From: JBFHIJ01 sp963678775 | GTDB lineage: Bacteria; Bacteroidota; Ignavibacteria; Kapaibacteriales; UBA2268 | Length of the DNA stretch: 64,000 nt | Direction: 5' to 3' | Assembly (NCBI GenBank): GCA_963678775.2 | Contig: CAXXGR010000002.1 | Coordinates: 434,001 to 498,000 of the forward strand | Shown: in pieces, positions 1 through 7,841 of the stretch | How the letters are laid out: each line of letters begins with the position of its first letter | How positions within the stretch are numbered: position 1 is the stretch's first letter | Notes under the pieces: model-generated | Databases searched by the model: none | Told to the model about the DNA's origin: nothing | Seen by the model: the letters and a program-made list of their open reading frames with translations, nothing else | Program-made: the position numbers and the translations under genes

Positions 1-1586
1 TTTTGATTTAGTGTAAATTTTAAAGAATTGGAAATAACATTTATTAAAGACAGACCTAAAAGATTTTCGTCTACTATTACCTCAGCATTTTCACCTTTAA
101 GATTTACATTAACGTGCAACGTAGACTGTAAATTCATTATGGCGGTTTCTGCCATTGCCTGCACAAACTGAAGCAAATTAATACGTTCAGGCACTAAGTC
201 AACATCTTTGCCTTCTAATCTGCTTAAAATCGAAACATTTTCCAGCATTTTGGTCATACTGAGGATAGTTTGCTGTATCCTGTCATAGTGTTTATTCTTT
301 TCTTCTTGATCCCAACCCATAGAATATCGTTTCAATAAGTCAGCCGAGAGCATAATAGTAGTAAGTGGAGTTCGAAACTCATGAGATATTAGCATAATAA
401 ATCTATTTTTTAACTCTGCCAATACTTTTTGCTTCCTTAGCAGTTTTTTGAGTTCCAGTTCGCCTTCATTTATATCAGATACATCTTGCCCTATGTATAA
501 AAAACATTCTTTATTTTCTATTTCTATATAATCTAAAGACAATAGATAATACTTCAAGTCCCCTTGACTATCCAGCACTCTTACTATTTGCTTCTCTGTG
601 GAGCCTTGCTCTAAAACAATACCTATCATTTCTTCTATCTTATAATCATCAATCCATATACCCAGTTCTTTGAATGATTTCTTAGTTATATTATTAGAGC
701 TATATCCCACTAATTCCTCAAATTTAGGATTAGTTTTGATAATTTCACCTGTTTGTATAGCTTCAATTACAATAATATTTGTACTTGAATTAAATATTTT
801 ATCTATTCTTGAGTCAGCTAAGTCCAGTTTGTTTTTTAGATTTTTTATTTCAGTATTATCTATAAAATACTCTAAAATATATTCTTGAGAATTTTCGTTT
901 TCAACTAATATTTTAATACTTTCGGTGTACAACAAGTCGCCATCGTGTTTGATATAAATATCCTCTGATGAGTAATTTACACACTTGGATTGGATAGCAA
1001 GCACATCCCTTTTGAAGGATGCCTTTGCAAGATTTTCAGGTAAAAGATCAAATACATTTTTCCCAATTAGACTTTCTTTTTTTAAACCAAGCAAATCTTC
1101 ACCATGCTTATTGATATAGACATAGTTAAATTTATTAGTGTCTTTTATAATTACCATGTTAGGTAATAAATCTAATATGGCTAACAATTTCCGGTTGACA
1201 CCTGATACATTATATTTTTTTACTTTTGCATTATTAGGGGACATATTATCTAAGTTATATAGAATACCATATAGCCTGTGAAGATTAGTAAGACTTACGC
1301 AGTCATCGAGTCCCATTTTAATGCTTTCAACTAAAATTTCTTCGTTTGAAGTACTAAGAATACGGATAACGGTCATATCATATTTTTGCGAGAGTTGAAT
1401 TGCATCTTTTAATTTTTGAGTATACTCTTCATATATCAATACAGCAGACCAATCCTCTTCAGTAATTTGCTCCAATAAGTCTAAATACGAACCTGCAAAT
1501 ACTACCTCAAACTCTTCTATAGCAGCCATAATTTTATTTTTATACTTTTCAGGTATATAAATCAATATTTTTTGGATTTGCTTCAA
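1..1586 (-). CDS. PAS sensor histidine kinase with degenerate N-terminal receiver (3' end outside window)
   Basis: Seen: an open minus-strand frame runs from 1610 to the window edge. Read from a TTG at 1586, preceded by AGGTG at SD distance, it encodes at least 528 residues. Residues 1-115 have a receiver-like pattern, but the acidic pair and phospho-acceptor Asp are replaced (KILIYIPE, AVLIYEEY) and no C-terminal Lys is evident, so this is probably a pseudo-receiver. Two PAS-like segments follow (about 130-250 and 255-370), then a HisKA box with SHEFRTPL (His402), then the start of the ATPase domain with its N-box (NVISNSLKFT). No membrane segment is visible, so it should be cytosolic. The rest of the ATPase domain lies beyond base 1. 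An ATG at 1529 is the other possible start but would cut off the first receiver strand. Input signal and partner regulator are unknown. Confidence 0.85.
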   Translation of the reverse strand, partial: MKQIQKILIYIPEKYKNKIMAAIEEFEVVFAGSYLDLLEQITEEDWSAVLIYEEYTQKLKDAIQLSQKYDMTVIRILSTSNEEILVESIKMGLDDCVSLTNLHRLYGILYNLDNMSPNNAKVKKYNVSGVNRKLLAILDLLPNMVIIKDTNKFNYVYINKHGEDLLGLKKESLIGKNVFDLLPENLAKASFKRDVLAIQSKCVNYSSEDIYIKHDGDLLYTESIKILVENENSQEYILEYFIDNTEIKNLKNKLDLADSRIDKIFNSSTNIIVIEAIQTGEIIKTNPKFEELVGYSSNNITKKSFKELGIWIDDYKIEEMIGIVLEQGSTEKQIVRVLDSQGDLKYYLLSLDYIEIENKECFLYIGQDVSDINEGELELKKLLRKQKVLAELKNRFIMLISHEFRTPLTTIMLSADLLKRYSMGWDQEEKNKHYDRIQQTILSMTKMLENVSILSRLEGKDVDLVPERINLLQFVQAMAETAIMNLQSTLHVNVNLKGENAEVIVDENLLGLSLINVISNSLKFTLNQ

Positions 1587-1750
1587 ACTAGCACCTGTGT
1601 TATAAATCTGTCAGCGAAGACAAAAATAGATATAAATATAGAATTTAAATAGCGATATTTATTGTTTTTATTTTAATAATAAATCATATGATCAAACCTT
1701 GGATCTAAATACGCTCATCACTGTACATATTCTGAGCATAAAACTCAACC

Positions 1751-2872
1751 CTAACTACTAACCATTGACTTGATTTTCTTTCCAATCGCCAAAGAAGAAG
1801 TAATGCCGGGCGACTCTATTCCAATCAGATTAATTATTGATACATCTTTTCTATTAGATATATTCTTTATATAATAATCTCTATATGATGTATATTTAGT
1901 ATTTAATTTAGGTCTTATTCCTATCTGGTCAAAACTCAAGTCATCTTCTTGTATATCATAAAGATAAGTAGATATGATACTGAAATAGTTTTGCTTTTTA
2001 TCTTGTTTAAGATTGTATTCTTCTACTTTCCCTTTTACAAACTCTGCATCAGGTCCAAACTTGATATATCCATCCATATCTTTAGTAAGATGTACACCCA
2101 ATCCCTTAGAATTTTTACACTGCACTGGGTAAATAAGGTGACTAGCATAATGAGATTTTGATGGAATTAGTTTATAGTAATGGCCTTTCCAATATTCCAG
2201 GATTAAATCCTCTTTTGTAATATCAACTCCTGTTTTCTCAGCAATGATATCTGAATACAAGCCTGCTGCATTGATAAAATGCTTGCACGAAACGATATAT
2301 TCATTAGCATCACTATCCATTATCGAAATATTTAGGTAGCTTCCATTATTTTGAAAGTCAAGCATCTTGTGATTGTAAAGCATAATACAGTCTTGAGTGA
2401 TAGCAGTAGTTTCAAGACTATACATAAAGGAATGAGTATCAATAATTCCGGTTTCAGATGAAAATAGGGCAGAGGTGCACTTTACGTAGGGTTCTTCAGA
2501 TTGCATCTCTTCTTTTCCTGTCCATCTCAACCCCTTAGCTCCACAAGCAATAGCATTGTGAAATATCTCGGTGAGTCTCTTTTCTTCATCTATATTATTA
2601 GCAGTAAGGTACTTACCAATTTTTTTAAAAGGTACATTGTGCTCTTTACACCATGCGTAGATTAATCTGTTTCCTTCTATACATAAGCTTGACTTTAAAG
2701 ATCCGGGAGGATAATAAAGGCCGGCATGAATAACCTCACTGTTTCTGGAACTTGTAGCTTTTCCAAATCCTGATTCTTTTTCTATTACAAGGCAAGTATA
2801 TTGTTTAGATAATTCAGCAGCCACAGCCAACCCAACAACGCCTGCACCACATATTACAACATCAAAATCCAT
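1751..2872 (-). CDS. FAD-dependent oxidoreductase, L-2-hydroxyglutarate oxidase (LhgO)-like
   Basis: 373 residues. The N-terminus has the dinucleotide-binding signature VVICGAGVVGLAVAAELS, then the SSRNSEVIHAG segment typical of the LhgO/DAO branch, NAAGLYSDIIAEKTG in the middle and a C-terminal FAD contact region (GIESPGITSSLAIG). Family knowledge: these flavoenzymes oxidise L-2-hydroxyglutarate to 2-oxoglutarate and pass electrons to the quinone pool. Length matches the family (about 370-400). It follows umuC on the same strand after 165 bp, but that gap holds a 14-bp direct repeat and no clear operon signal, so it is probably transcribed alone. The exact substrate cannot be proved from sequence; other DAO-family substrates remain possible. 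Confidence 0.85.
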   Translation of the reverse strand: MDFDVVICGAGVVGLAVAAELSKQYTCLVIEKESGFGKATSSRNSEVIHAGLYYPPGSLKSSLCIEGNRLIYAWCKEHNVPFKKIGKYLTANNIDEEKRLTEIFHNAIACGAKGLRWTGKEEMQSEEPYVKCTSALFSSETGIIDTHSFMYSLETTAITQDCIMLYNHKMLDFQNNGSYLNISIMDSDANEYIVSCKHFINAAGLYSDIIAEKTGVDITKEDLILEYWKGHYYKLIPSKSHYASHLIYPVQCKNSKGLGVHLTKDMDGYIKFGPDAEFVKGKVEEYNLKQDKKQNYFSIISTYLYDIQEDDLSFDQIGIRPKLNTKYTSYRDYYIKNISNRKDVSIINLIGIESPGITSSLAIGKKIKSMVSS

Positions 2873-2913
2873 AATAATCCTCTAAATACTTCTTTTTCCA
2901 ATATACTAAATAG

Positions 2914-2973
2914 TTTTTGCAGTAAGAAACAAGTAATTTTTACTACTTCTTTTAATTTTTTTTTGCAGTAAGA
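2914..2973. repeat. 14-bp direct repeat in the umuC-lhgO gap
   Basis: TTTTTGCAGTAAGA occurs at 2914-2927 and again at 2960-2973. It lies between the umuC stop and the start of the FAD enzyme and could be an operator pair. No known site matches. Confidence 0.5.
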
Positions 2974-3037
2974 GCGAGTATTGTCCTAGTGGAGGTGATA
3001 TTTTGCTAAATATAGTTTGCCTGAAAGCTGCAAAGTT

Positions 3038-4300
3038 CTACTTTTTGCCTTCTACTATCGGATATTCTATGTTGGGATTGAAAGAAAGTTTATTTTGACG
3101 CATTTTATGGTTCCTCTCAGTGCCACATGAGGCAGGTTTTATTATATCCTGGCCGTATTTGGAATTAAGGCTATCCATTGCAGTCATAAGATTAGCATGG
3201 TCATCATGCTTATAATCGGCGAACATAGAGTCTTGGACAGCATCGGCAGAACTAATTGCATCAGCAATAACCCCCGCTTTCATATATCTATACCCAGGTT
3301 CAAATATACTTTTTAAGGCAGCAGAAGCTACTTTAGTCAATACCGGGCTACTATTACTGGCAACAGCCAAAGTTATAACTCGATTTTTAGCATATTGAGG
3401 TTCATCTCTATGGGGATTAGTATGTATAAAGACTCTAAGCAATTTTGCGACAGAATTTTGATTCCTAAGTTGCTCAGCCACGCGATTGGCATACTCGCAA
3501 ACGGCTTGACGTAACTCTCCATAGTCAGTAATGAGTTTGCCAAAGGCACGAGTATACGAAATACACTGTTTAGGAGATGAATCTAATACGATATCATGAA
3601 TCCTATGACCTTTTAATTCCTGTACTAACCTCAGACCTTGCACAGTCATTTCCTTTTGTATCCATTTCTCAGGAACTTGTGTCATATCATAAGCAGTATA
3701 TATACCATATTTTTTCAATCTATCTGCATATTTCCTACCAACACCCCATATATCAGAAACATCTGTTGTCTGTAAAGCTGAAATATGTATATCTTCAGAA
3801 TCTATAATATAGATACCGCTTCCTTTTTTAGCTATCTTATTAGCAACTTTTGATAGAGTTTTATTCTTCGCAATACCAATAGAAACCGGCACTTTGACAC
3901 CTTGCTCAATAAGATTTTTGATAAAAGAAGCATACTGCAGATAGTTTATATCTTTAATACCATCGAGCTTGATAAAACTTTCATCTATAGAATAAGTTTG
4001 CACGTCAGGAGCATGCTGATACAGTAAATTATTTATTCTTTCAGATATATTCCCATATAAAGCGAAATTAGCAGAAAAAACAGCCACATTATGTTGTTTA
4101 AGAATATGCCTTACTTTGTACTCTACAGCTCCACGCTCAATACCAATTTGTTTAAGCTCTTTCGTCATAGCAATGATGCAACCATCATTATTAGAAAGCA
4201 CAGCAACAGGTCTATTCCATAGGTCAGGACGGAATATCCTCTCACAAGAAGCATAAAAGCTGTTACAATCCATAAGTGCAATCATAGGAGAACTCATCAT
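3038..4300 (-). CDS. umuC: Y-family DNA polymerase, UmuC (Pol V catalytic subunit)
   Basis: 420 residues, the usual UmuC length. The start of the catalytic palm is IALMDCNSFYASCERIF, followed by RPVAVLSNNDGCIIA and the second acidic site YSIDESF, then helix-hairpin-helix, little-finger and C-terminal UmuC-specific regions. Translesion polymerase that copies damaged DNA when activated by RecA and UmuD'. The first Met pair (4300) and Met6 (4285) are both possible starts; alignment with known UmuC favours Met6, and neither has a clear SD. No umuD/lexA-like partner gene is next to it in this window, although the pair is usually adjacent. The parS-like site at 4366-4381 and the palindrome array begin just upstream of its start. 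Confidence 0.92.
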   Translation of the reverse strand: MMSSPMIALMDCNSFYASCERIFRPDLWNRPVAVLSNNDGCIIAMTKELKQIGIERGAVEYKVRHILKQHNVAVFSANFALYGNISERINNLLYQHAPDVQTYSIDESFIKLDGIKDINYLQYASFIKNLIEQGVKVPVSIGIAKNKTLSKVANKIAKKGSGIYIIDSEDIHISALQTTDVSDIWGVGRKYADRLKKYGIYTAYDMTQVPEKWIQKEMTVQGLRLVQELKGHRIHDIVLDSSPKQCISYTRAFGKLITDYGELRQAVCEYANRVAEQLRNQNSVAKLLRVFIHTNPHRDEPQYAKNRVITLAVASNSSPVLTKVASAALKSIFEPGYRYMKAGVIADAISSADAVQDSMFADYKHDDHANLMTAMDSLNSKYGQDIIKPASCGTERNHKMRQNKLSFNPNIEYPIVEGKK

Positions 4301-4365
4301 TGATAATTAGATATAATATACTACATCTGTAGAACAAATGCACATAATATTCTATCACAAAGGAA

Positions 4366-4381
4366 TGTTTCATGTGGAACA
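4366..4381. promoter_or_regulatory. parS-like site 1
   Basis: TGTTTCATGTGGAACA, a near palindrome one base from the reverse complement of the classic parS TGTTCCACGTGAAACA (central CG is TG here). It starts 66 bp upstream of umuC and 31 bp before the first palindrome unit. The same 16-mer recurs exactly at 5392, 5862 and 6604. ParB binding is inference; parA/parB are not in the window. Confidence 0.6.
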
Positions 4382-4411
4382 TTCAGTCAAATATTTATTA
4401 GAATACGTCTT

Positions 4412-5761
4412 TGCGTTTCGACTCGCTCTGCTCGCTCAACGATCTTTGGGACGTAGTAGTTTCTATATTCAAGGTCACTGAGCGAACGCAGTGAGTCGAA
4501 GTGCTGAGAGTTGATATATATTTTTCTTTGCGTTTCGACTCGCTCTGCTCGCTCAACGAGCTTTAGGATTTGCTATTTTCTGTAATTAGGTCACTGAGCG
4601 AGTGCAACGAGTCGAAGTGATGAGAGTTGATATATTTTCTTCATTGCGTTTCGGCTCGCTTTTCTCGCTCAACGAGCTTTCGGATTTTCTATTTTCTGTA
4701 ATTAGGTCACTGAGTGAGTGTAACGAGTCGAAGTGTATAAGAGTTAATATATATTTTTCTTTGCGTTTCGACTCGCTTTGCTCGCTCAACGAATTTAGTA
4801 CGCAATCCAGAAATTGATATATGGTCACTGAGCGAGTGTAACGAGTCGAAGTGATGAGAGTTGATATATTTTCTTCATTGCGTTTCGGCTCGCTTTGCTC
4901 GCTCAACGAGCTTTAGGATTTGCTATTTTCTGTAATTAGGTCACTGAGCGAGTGCAACGAGTCGAAGTGATGAGAGATATTTATTTTAGATAGTTACGTT
5001 TGCGTTTCGACTCGCTCTGCTCGCTCAACGTTCTTTGGGATATACTATTTTCTGTATTCAAGGACACTGAGCGAGTGAAACGAGTCGAAGTGATGAGAGT
5101 TGATATATTTTCTTCATTGCGTTTCGGCTCGCTATGCTCGCTCAACGTGCTTTGGGATATACTATTTGTTTTATTCAAGGTCACTGAGCGAACGTAGTGA
5201 GTCGAAGTGTTATGAGTTGATATATTTTCTTCGTTGCGTTTCGACTCGCTCTGCTCGCTCAACGAACTTTAGTACGCAATCCAGAAATTGATATATGGTC
5301 ACTGAGCGAGTGAAACGAGTCGAAGTGCCGAGATATTTTACAAACCCAATATATTATAGATATTATAATATAGTATATAGGTAATATATAATGTTTCATG
5401 TGGAACATAAGCTGTCTAGCATTACTCTATGTACTTTGCGTTTCGACTCGCTATGCTCGCTCAACGTGCTTTGGGATATACTATTTGTTTTATTCAAGGT
5501 CACTGAGCGAGTGAAACGAGTCGAAGTGTATAAGAGTTGATATATTTTTTTCTTTCCGTTTCTGCTCGCTCAACGTGCTTTGGGACGTAGTAGTTTCTAT
5601 ATTCAAGGTCACTGAGCGAGTGAAACGAGTCGAAGTGCCGAGAGTTGATATATTTTTGATAGATGCTTTTGCGTTTCGACTCGCTCTGTTCGCTCAACGA
5701 GCTTTAGGAGGTAGTAGTTTCTATATTCAAGGTCACAGAGCGAACGCAGTGAGTCGAAGTG
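4412..5761. repeat. Palindromic repeat array, left part (11 units)
   Basis: Units of about 92 bp start at 4412, 4529, 4645, 4762, 4879, 5001, 5118, 5235, 5437, 5555 and 5670, spaced by AT-rich linkers of about 25-30 bp with a shared GAGTTGATATAT core. Each unit is a left arm (GTTTCGACTCGCTCTGCTCG, then CTCAACG), a central spacer of about 30 bp in a few variants, and a right arm (GGTCACTGAGCG then GTGAGTCGAAGTG) that is roughly the reverse complement of the left. One unit can therefore fold as a long hairpin. Arms are GC-richer than the surroundings. Between units 8 and 9 lies a 108-bp AT-rich insert with parS-like site 2. Unit 10 has a shortened left arm. Arm sequences resemble the CACTTCGACT...CTCAGTGACC repeats common in Bacteroidota genomes (from memory, not searched). 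Reading frames through the array are by-products of its periodicity. Confidence 0.95.
5392..5407. promoter_or_regulatory. parS-like site 2
   Basis: Exact copy of TGTTTCATGTGGAACA, 30 bp before unit 9. Its left flank (from about 5339) is nearly identical to the flank of site 4 (from about 6549), so the site was copied together with about 70 bp of AT-rich DNA. Confidence 0.6.
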
Positions 5762-5861
5762 CCTTAGATTACAATAAATTGGATAGGAAAATCTTTTCTT
5801 ATAATAATATCGCTACAATAACAATATTATTCCTTACTATTCCTCCAAATATATAATCTAT

Positions 5862-5877
5862 TGTTTCATGTGGAACA
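5862..5877. promoter_or_regulatory. parS-like site 3, directly upstream of the GIY-YIG gene
   Basis: Exact copy of TGTTTCATGTGGAACA ending 10 bp before the ATG of the GIY-YIG gene. If a protein binds here it could also control that gene, because the site covers the place where a ribosome site or promoter end would lie. Confidence 0.6.
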
Positions 5878-5887
5878 TCAATTTTAG

Positions 5888-6187
5888 ATGCGTAAATATT
5901 GTACTTATATTCTAATATGCTGTGACGGCACTTACTATACCGGTAGTACTAAAGATCTTCGTTTAAGGATGATTGAGCACTATAATGGAATGGGTGCCAA
6001 CTATACAGCCAAACGTCTTCCTGTAAAATTGCAGTATATAGAAGAGTTTGATAGAATTGATCACGCATTTGCCAGAGAAAAACAACTACAAGGTTGGTCT
6101 CATCGTAAAAAGAAAGCCCTCATTGATAGAAACTTCGACAATTTAAAAAAGTTCTCCAAATCCTATCAAATCCTCGATAAAATCTAA
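5888..6187 (+). CDS. Single-domain GIY-YIG nuclease enclosed in the repeat array
   Basis: 99 residues, the size of the URI/YhbQ-like single-domain family. Seen: the two-tyrosine signature as TYIL...YYTG (Tyr7, Tyr17), the Arg of the catalytic helix (Arg27 in RLRMIEHYNG), His31, and the metal-binding Glu in FAREKQLQGWS (Glu64), so the active site looks complete. Family knowledge: metal-dependent DNA nicking or cleavage; physiological roles of these small stand-alone members are poorly defined. The gene is the only intact coding sequence in the 2.5-kb array. A parS-like site ends 10 bp before the start and a palindrome unit begins 20 bp after the stop. There is no SD. The position suggests a repeat-associated nuclease, by analogy with REP-associated transposases (inference). 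Confidence 0.9.
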   Translation: MRKYCTYILICCDGTYYTGSTKDLRLRMIEHYNGMGANYTAKRLPVKLQYIEEFDRIDHAFAREKQLQGWSHRKKKALIDRNFDNLKKFSKSYQILDKI

Positions 6188-6207
6188 TTTCTAATAACAT
6201 CAAGCAT

Positions 6208-6835
6208 TGCGTTTCGACTCGCTCTGCTCGCTCAACGATCTTTGGGATGTACTAGCTTCTATATTCAAGGTCACTGAGCGAACGCAGTGAGTCGAAGTGT
6301 ATAAGAGTTGATATATTTTCTTCATTGCGTTTCGACTCGCTTTGCTCGCTCAACGAGCTTTGGTATATACTATTTGTTTTATACAAGGTCACTGAGCGAG
6401 TGAAACGAGTCGAAGTGTATAAGATAATATATTATATTATATACCTTGCGTTTCGACTCGCTCTGACTCGCTCAACGATCTTTGGGACGTATTAGTTTAT
6501 ATATTCAAGGTCACTGAGCGAACTTAGTGACTCGAAGTGCCGAGAGATTCTACAAACCCATTATTTTATAGATATTATAATATAGTATAGAGGTAATATA
6601 TAATGTTTCATGTGGAACATATATTTTTCTTTCTGATATCCTTTACCTGCGTTTCGACTCGCTCTGACTCGCTCAACGATCTTTGGGACGTAGTAGTTTA
6701 TATATTCAAGGTCACTGAGCGAACTTAGTGAGTCGAATTGTAAGGGAAATTATAATTTTAAGTTTCTACCTTGCGTTTCGACTCGCTCTGCTCGCTCAAC
6801 GATCGATGTACTGAGATTGTCGAAGTATCGAAGTG
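6208..6835. repeat. Palindromic repeat array, right part (4 units plus a remnant)
   Basis: Units start at 6208, 6326, 6447 and 6648. A truncated one runs 6772-6835, keeping the left arm and a damaged right end. Same arm sequences and linkers as the left part. Units 14 and 15 carry GACTCGCTCTGACTCGCTCAAC, a 1-base insertion shared by just these two, which points to local copying. Decay at the right edge fits an array boundary. Parts of this stretch between units are AT-rich without genes. Confidence 0.95.
6604..6619. promoter_or_regulatory. parS-like site 4
   Basis: Exact copy of TGTTTCATGTGGAACA, 29 bp before unit 15. As with sites 1 and 2, the distance from the end of the site to the next unit is 29-31 bp, so the site appears to head each block of units. 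Confidence 0.6.
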
Positions 6836-6890
6836 AAAACAATGTGTGCCGTGATGTAGCTCTTGAGAGCGTTTTGCTTTGGTAGGTACT

Positions 6891-6925
6891 AAAAAAGGCT
6901 ACTCTAATCGATATAGAATAGCCTT
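6891..6925 (-). terminator. Intrinsic terminator of queF-queD
   Basis: Inverted repeat 6895-6906 / 6914-6925 (AAGGCTACTCTA pairing with TAGAATAGCCTT, 11 of 12). On the minus strand it is followed by a T-run (A-run at 6891-6896 on plus). Lies 26 bp after the queD stop. Confidence 0.75.
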
Positions 6926-6951
6926 CATATATTTTTGTAAATGTATTAAGT

Positions 6952-7377
6952 TTATATATTTATTGCCCTTTCGGCATATACATCTTCTGTTTCCAGTACT
7001 TTTACTTTGATAGCTTTTATATTTTCAAACTTCTTAAATTCAGGAGTAAATAGATCTAAAAAGTAGGATACCATATTCTCTGCTGTAGAGTAATTTGGCA
7101 TTATGTGCATCTTAAAACCATTTTCATTTAGGAAGTTTATCATTAGGTCGTCGTTTGCATCACACAAAAATGCATGATCTAGTTTATCTATTAGAGGTCT
7201 TATAATTCTTTCTATATGATAATAGTCCAATACCATAGAATTTGAATCTAATGTTCCCTCAGCCTCAAAAATTAATCTATAAGTATGCCCATGCACATTT
7301 TTACAAGGTCCCTCATGGAATGATAGTCTATGGCTCATTTCCCACTTAAATTCTTTGGCTATTTTGGTAGTTACCAT
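6952..7377 (-). CDS. queD: 6-carboxytetrahydropterin synthase QueD
   Basis: 141 residues. Zinc-binding and catalytic pattern seen: FKWEMSHRLSFHEGPCKNVHGHTYRL is split over residues 8-33, with the zinc histidines and the catalytic Cys in GPCKNVHGH, then LDYYHIERI, LDHAFL and the late acidic ETEDVYAE. Converts 7,8-dihydroneopterin triphosphate to 6-carboxytetrahydropterin, the second step to the preQ0/queuosine precursor. Cytosolic. Starts 2 bp after the queF stop, so the two are co-transcribed. QueC/QueE are not in the window. Confidence 0.92.
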   Translation of the reverse strand: MVTTKIAKEFKWEMSHRLSFHEGPCKNVHGHTYRLIFEAEGTLDSNSMVLDYYHIERIIRPLIDKLDHAFLCDANDDLMINFLNENGFKMHIMPNYSTAENMVSYFLDLFTPEFKKFENIKAIKVKVLETEDVYAERAINI

Positions 7378-7379
7378 TC

Positions 7380-7748
7380 TTATTTCCCTTCTTTAGAATA
7401 TGTAGCTCTGATCTGAGAGTGCATTCCACCACGAACGCTCCACTCTGTAATAATTTCCATTTCTTTCGGTTGGCACACTTCTACTAAGTCATCTAATATT
7501 TTATTTGTGATTGCTTCGTAAAATATGCCCATATTTCTGAATTCTAAGAAGTAATATTTCAAAGCTTTCAATTCTAAACATAGCTCATCAGGTACATATT
7601 TGATTATCACTTTTCCAAAATCAGGTAAACCTGTTTTCGGGCATACAGATGTAAATTCAGTGTTTATGTGAGTTATTTCGTAATTTCTACCCACATTAGG
7701 GTTCTCAAAAGTTTCTATCTGCATTTTATTACCCAAAATATTTGACAT
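7380..7748 (-). CDS. queF: NADPH-dependent 7-cyano-7-deazaguanine reductase QueF (short type)
   Basis: Reads MSNILGNKMQIETF from 7748 (122 residues); an in-frame upstream start at 7766 adds six residues. Seen: the active-site segment FTSVCPKTGLPDFG with the nucleophilic Cys and nearby Asp, LELKALKYYFLEFRNMGIFYE typical of the short tunnelling-fold type, and WSVRGGMHSQI near the end. Reduces preQ0 to preQ1, the last free-base step of queuosine tRNA modification. First gene of a two-gene unit with queD. I looked for a preQ1 riboswitch in the 75-bp divergent gap to rlmB and saw no convincing aptamer. Confidence 0.92.
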   Translation of the reverse strand: MSNILGNKMQIETFENPNVGRNYEITHINTEFTSVCPKTGLPDFGKVIIKYVPDELCLELKALKYYFLEFRNMGIFYEAITNKILDDLVEVCQPKEMEIITEWSVRGGMHSQIRATYSKEGK

Positions 7749-7841
7749 TAAATTATATATTTGCACAGTGCAAATTTGCTAACTGCAATTTTACACAATC
7801 TATTGAGATAAATAAAGTTTTTTAATATTAACCGGCTCGTA

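Noticed and set aside
4586..5856. Several open frames of 60-106 codons on both strands through the palindrome array, with SEQSESKRNEENIST-type peptides
   Set aside because: They follow the DNA repeat period and appear in several frames at once; no start signals. Explained by the repeat itself.
4412..6835. CRISPR array
   Set aside because: Units are about 92 bp, linkers are near-identical rather than unique, and there are no cas genes in the window.
7749..7841. preQ1 riboswitch upstream of queF
   Set aside because: The gap is short and shows no convincing class I or II aptamer hairpin and tail.
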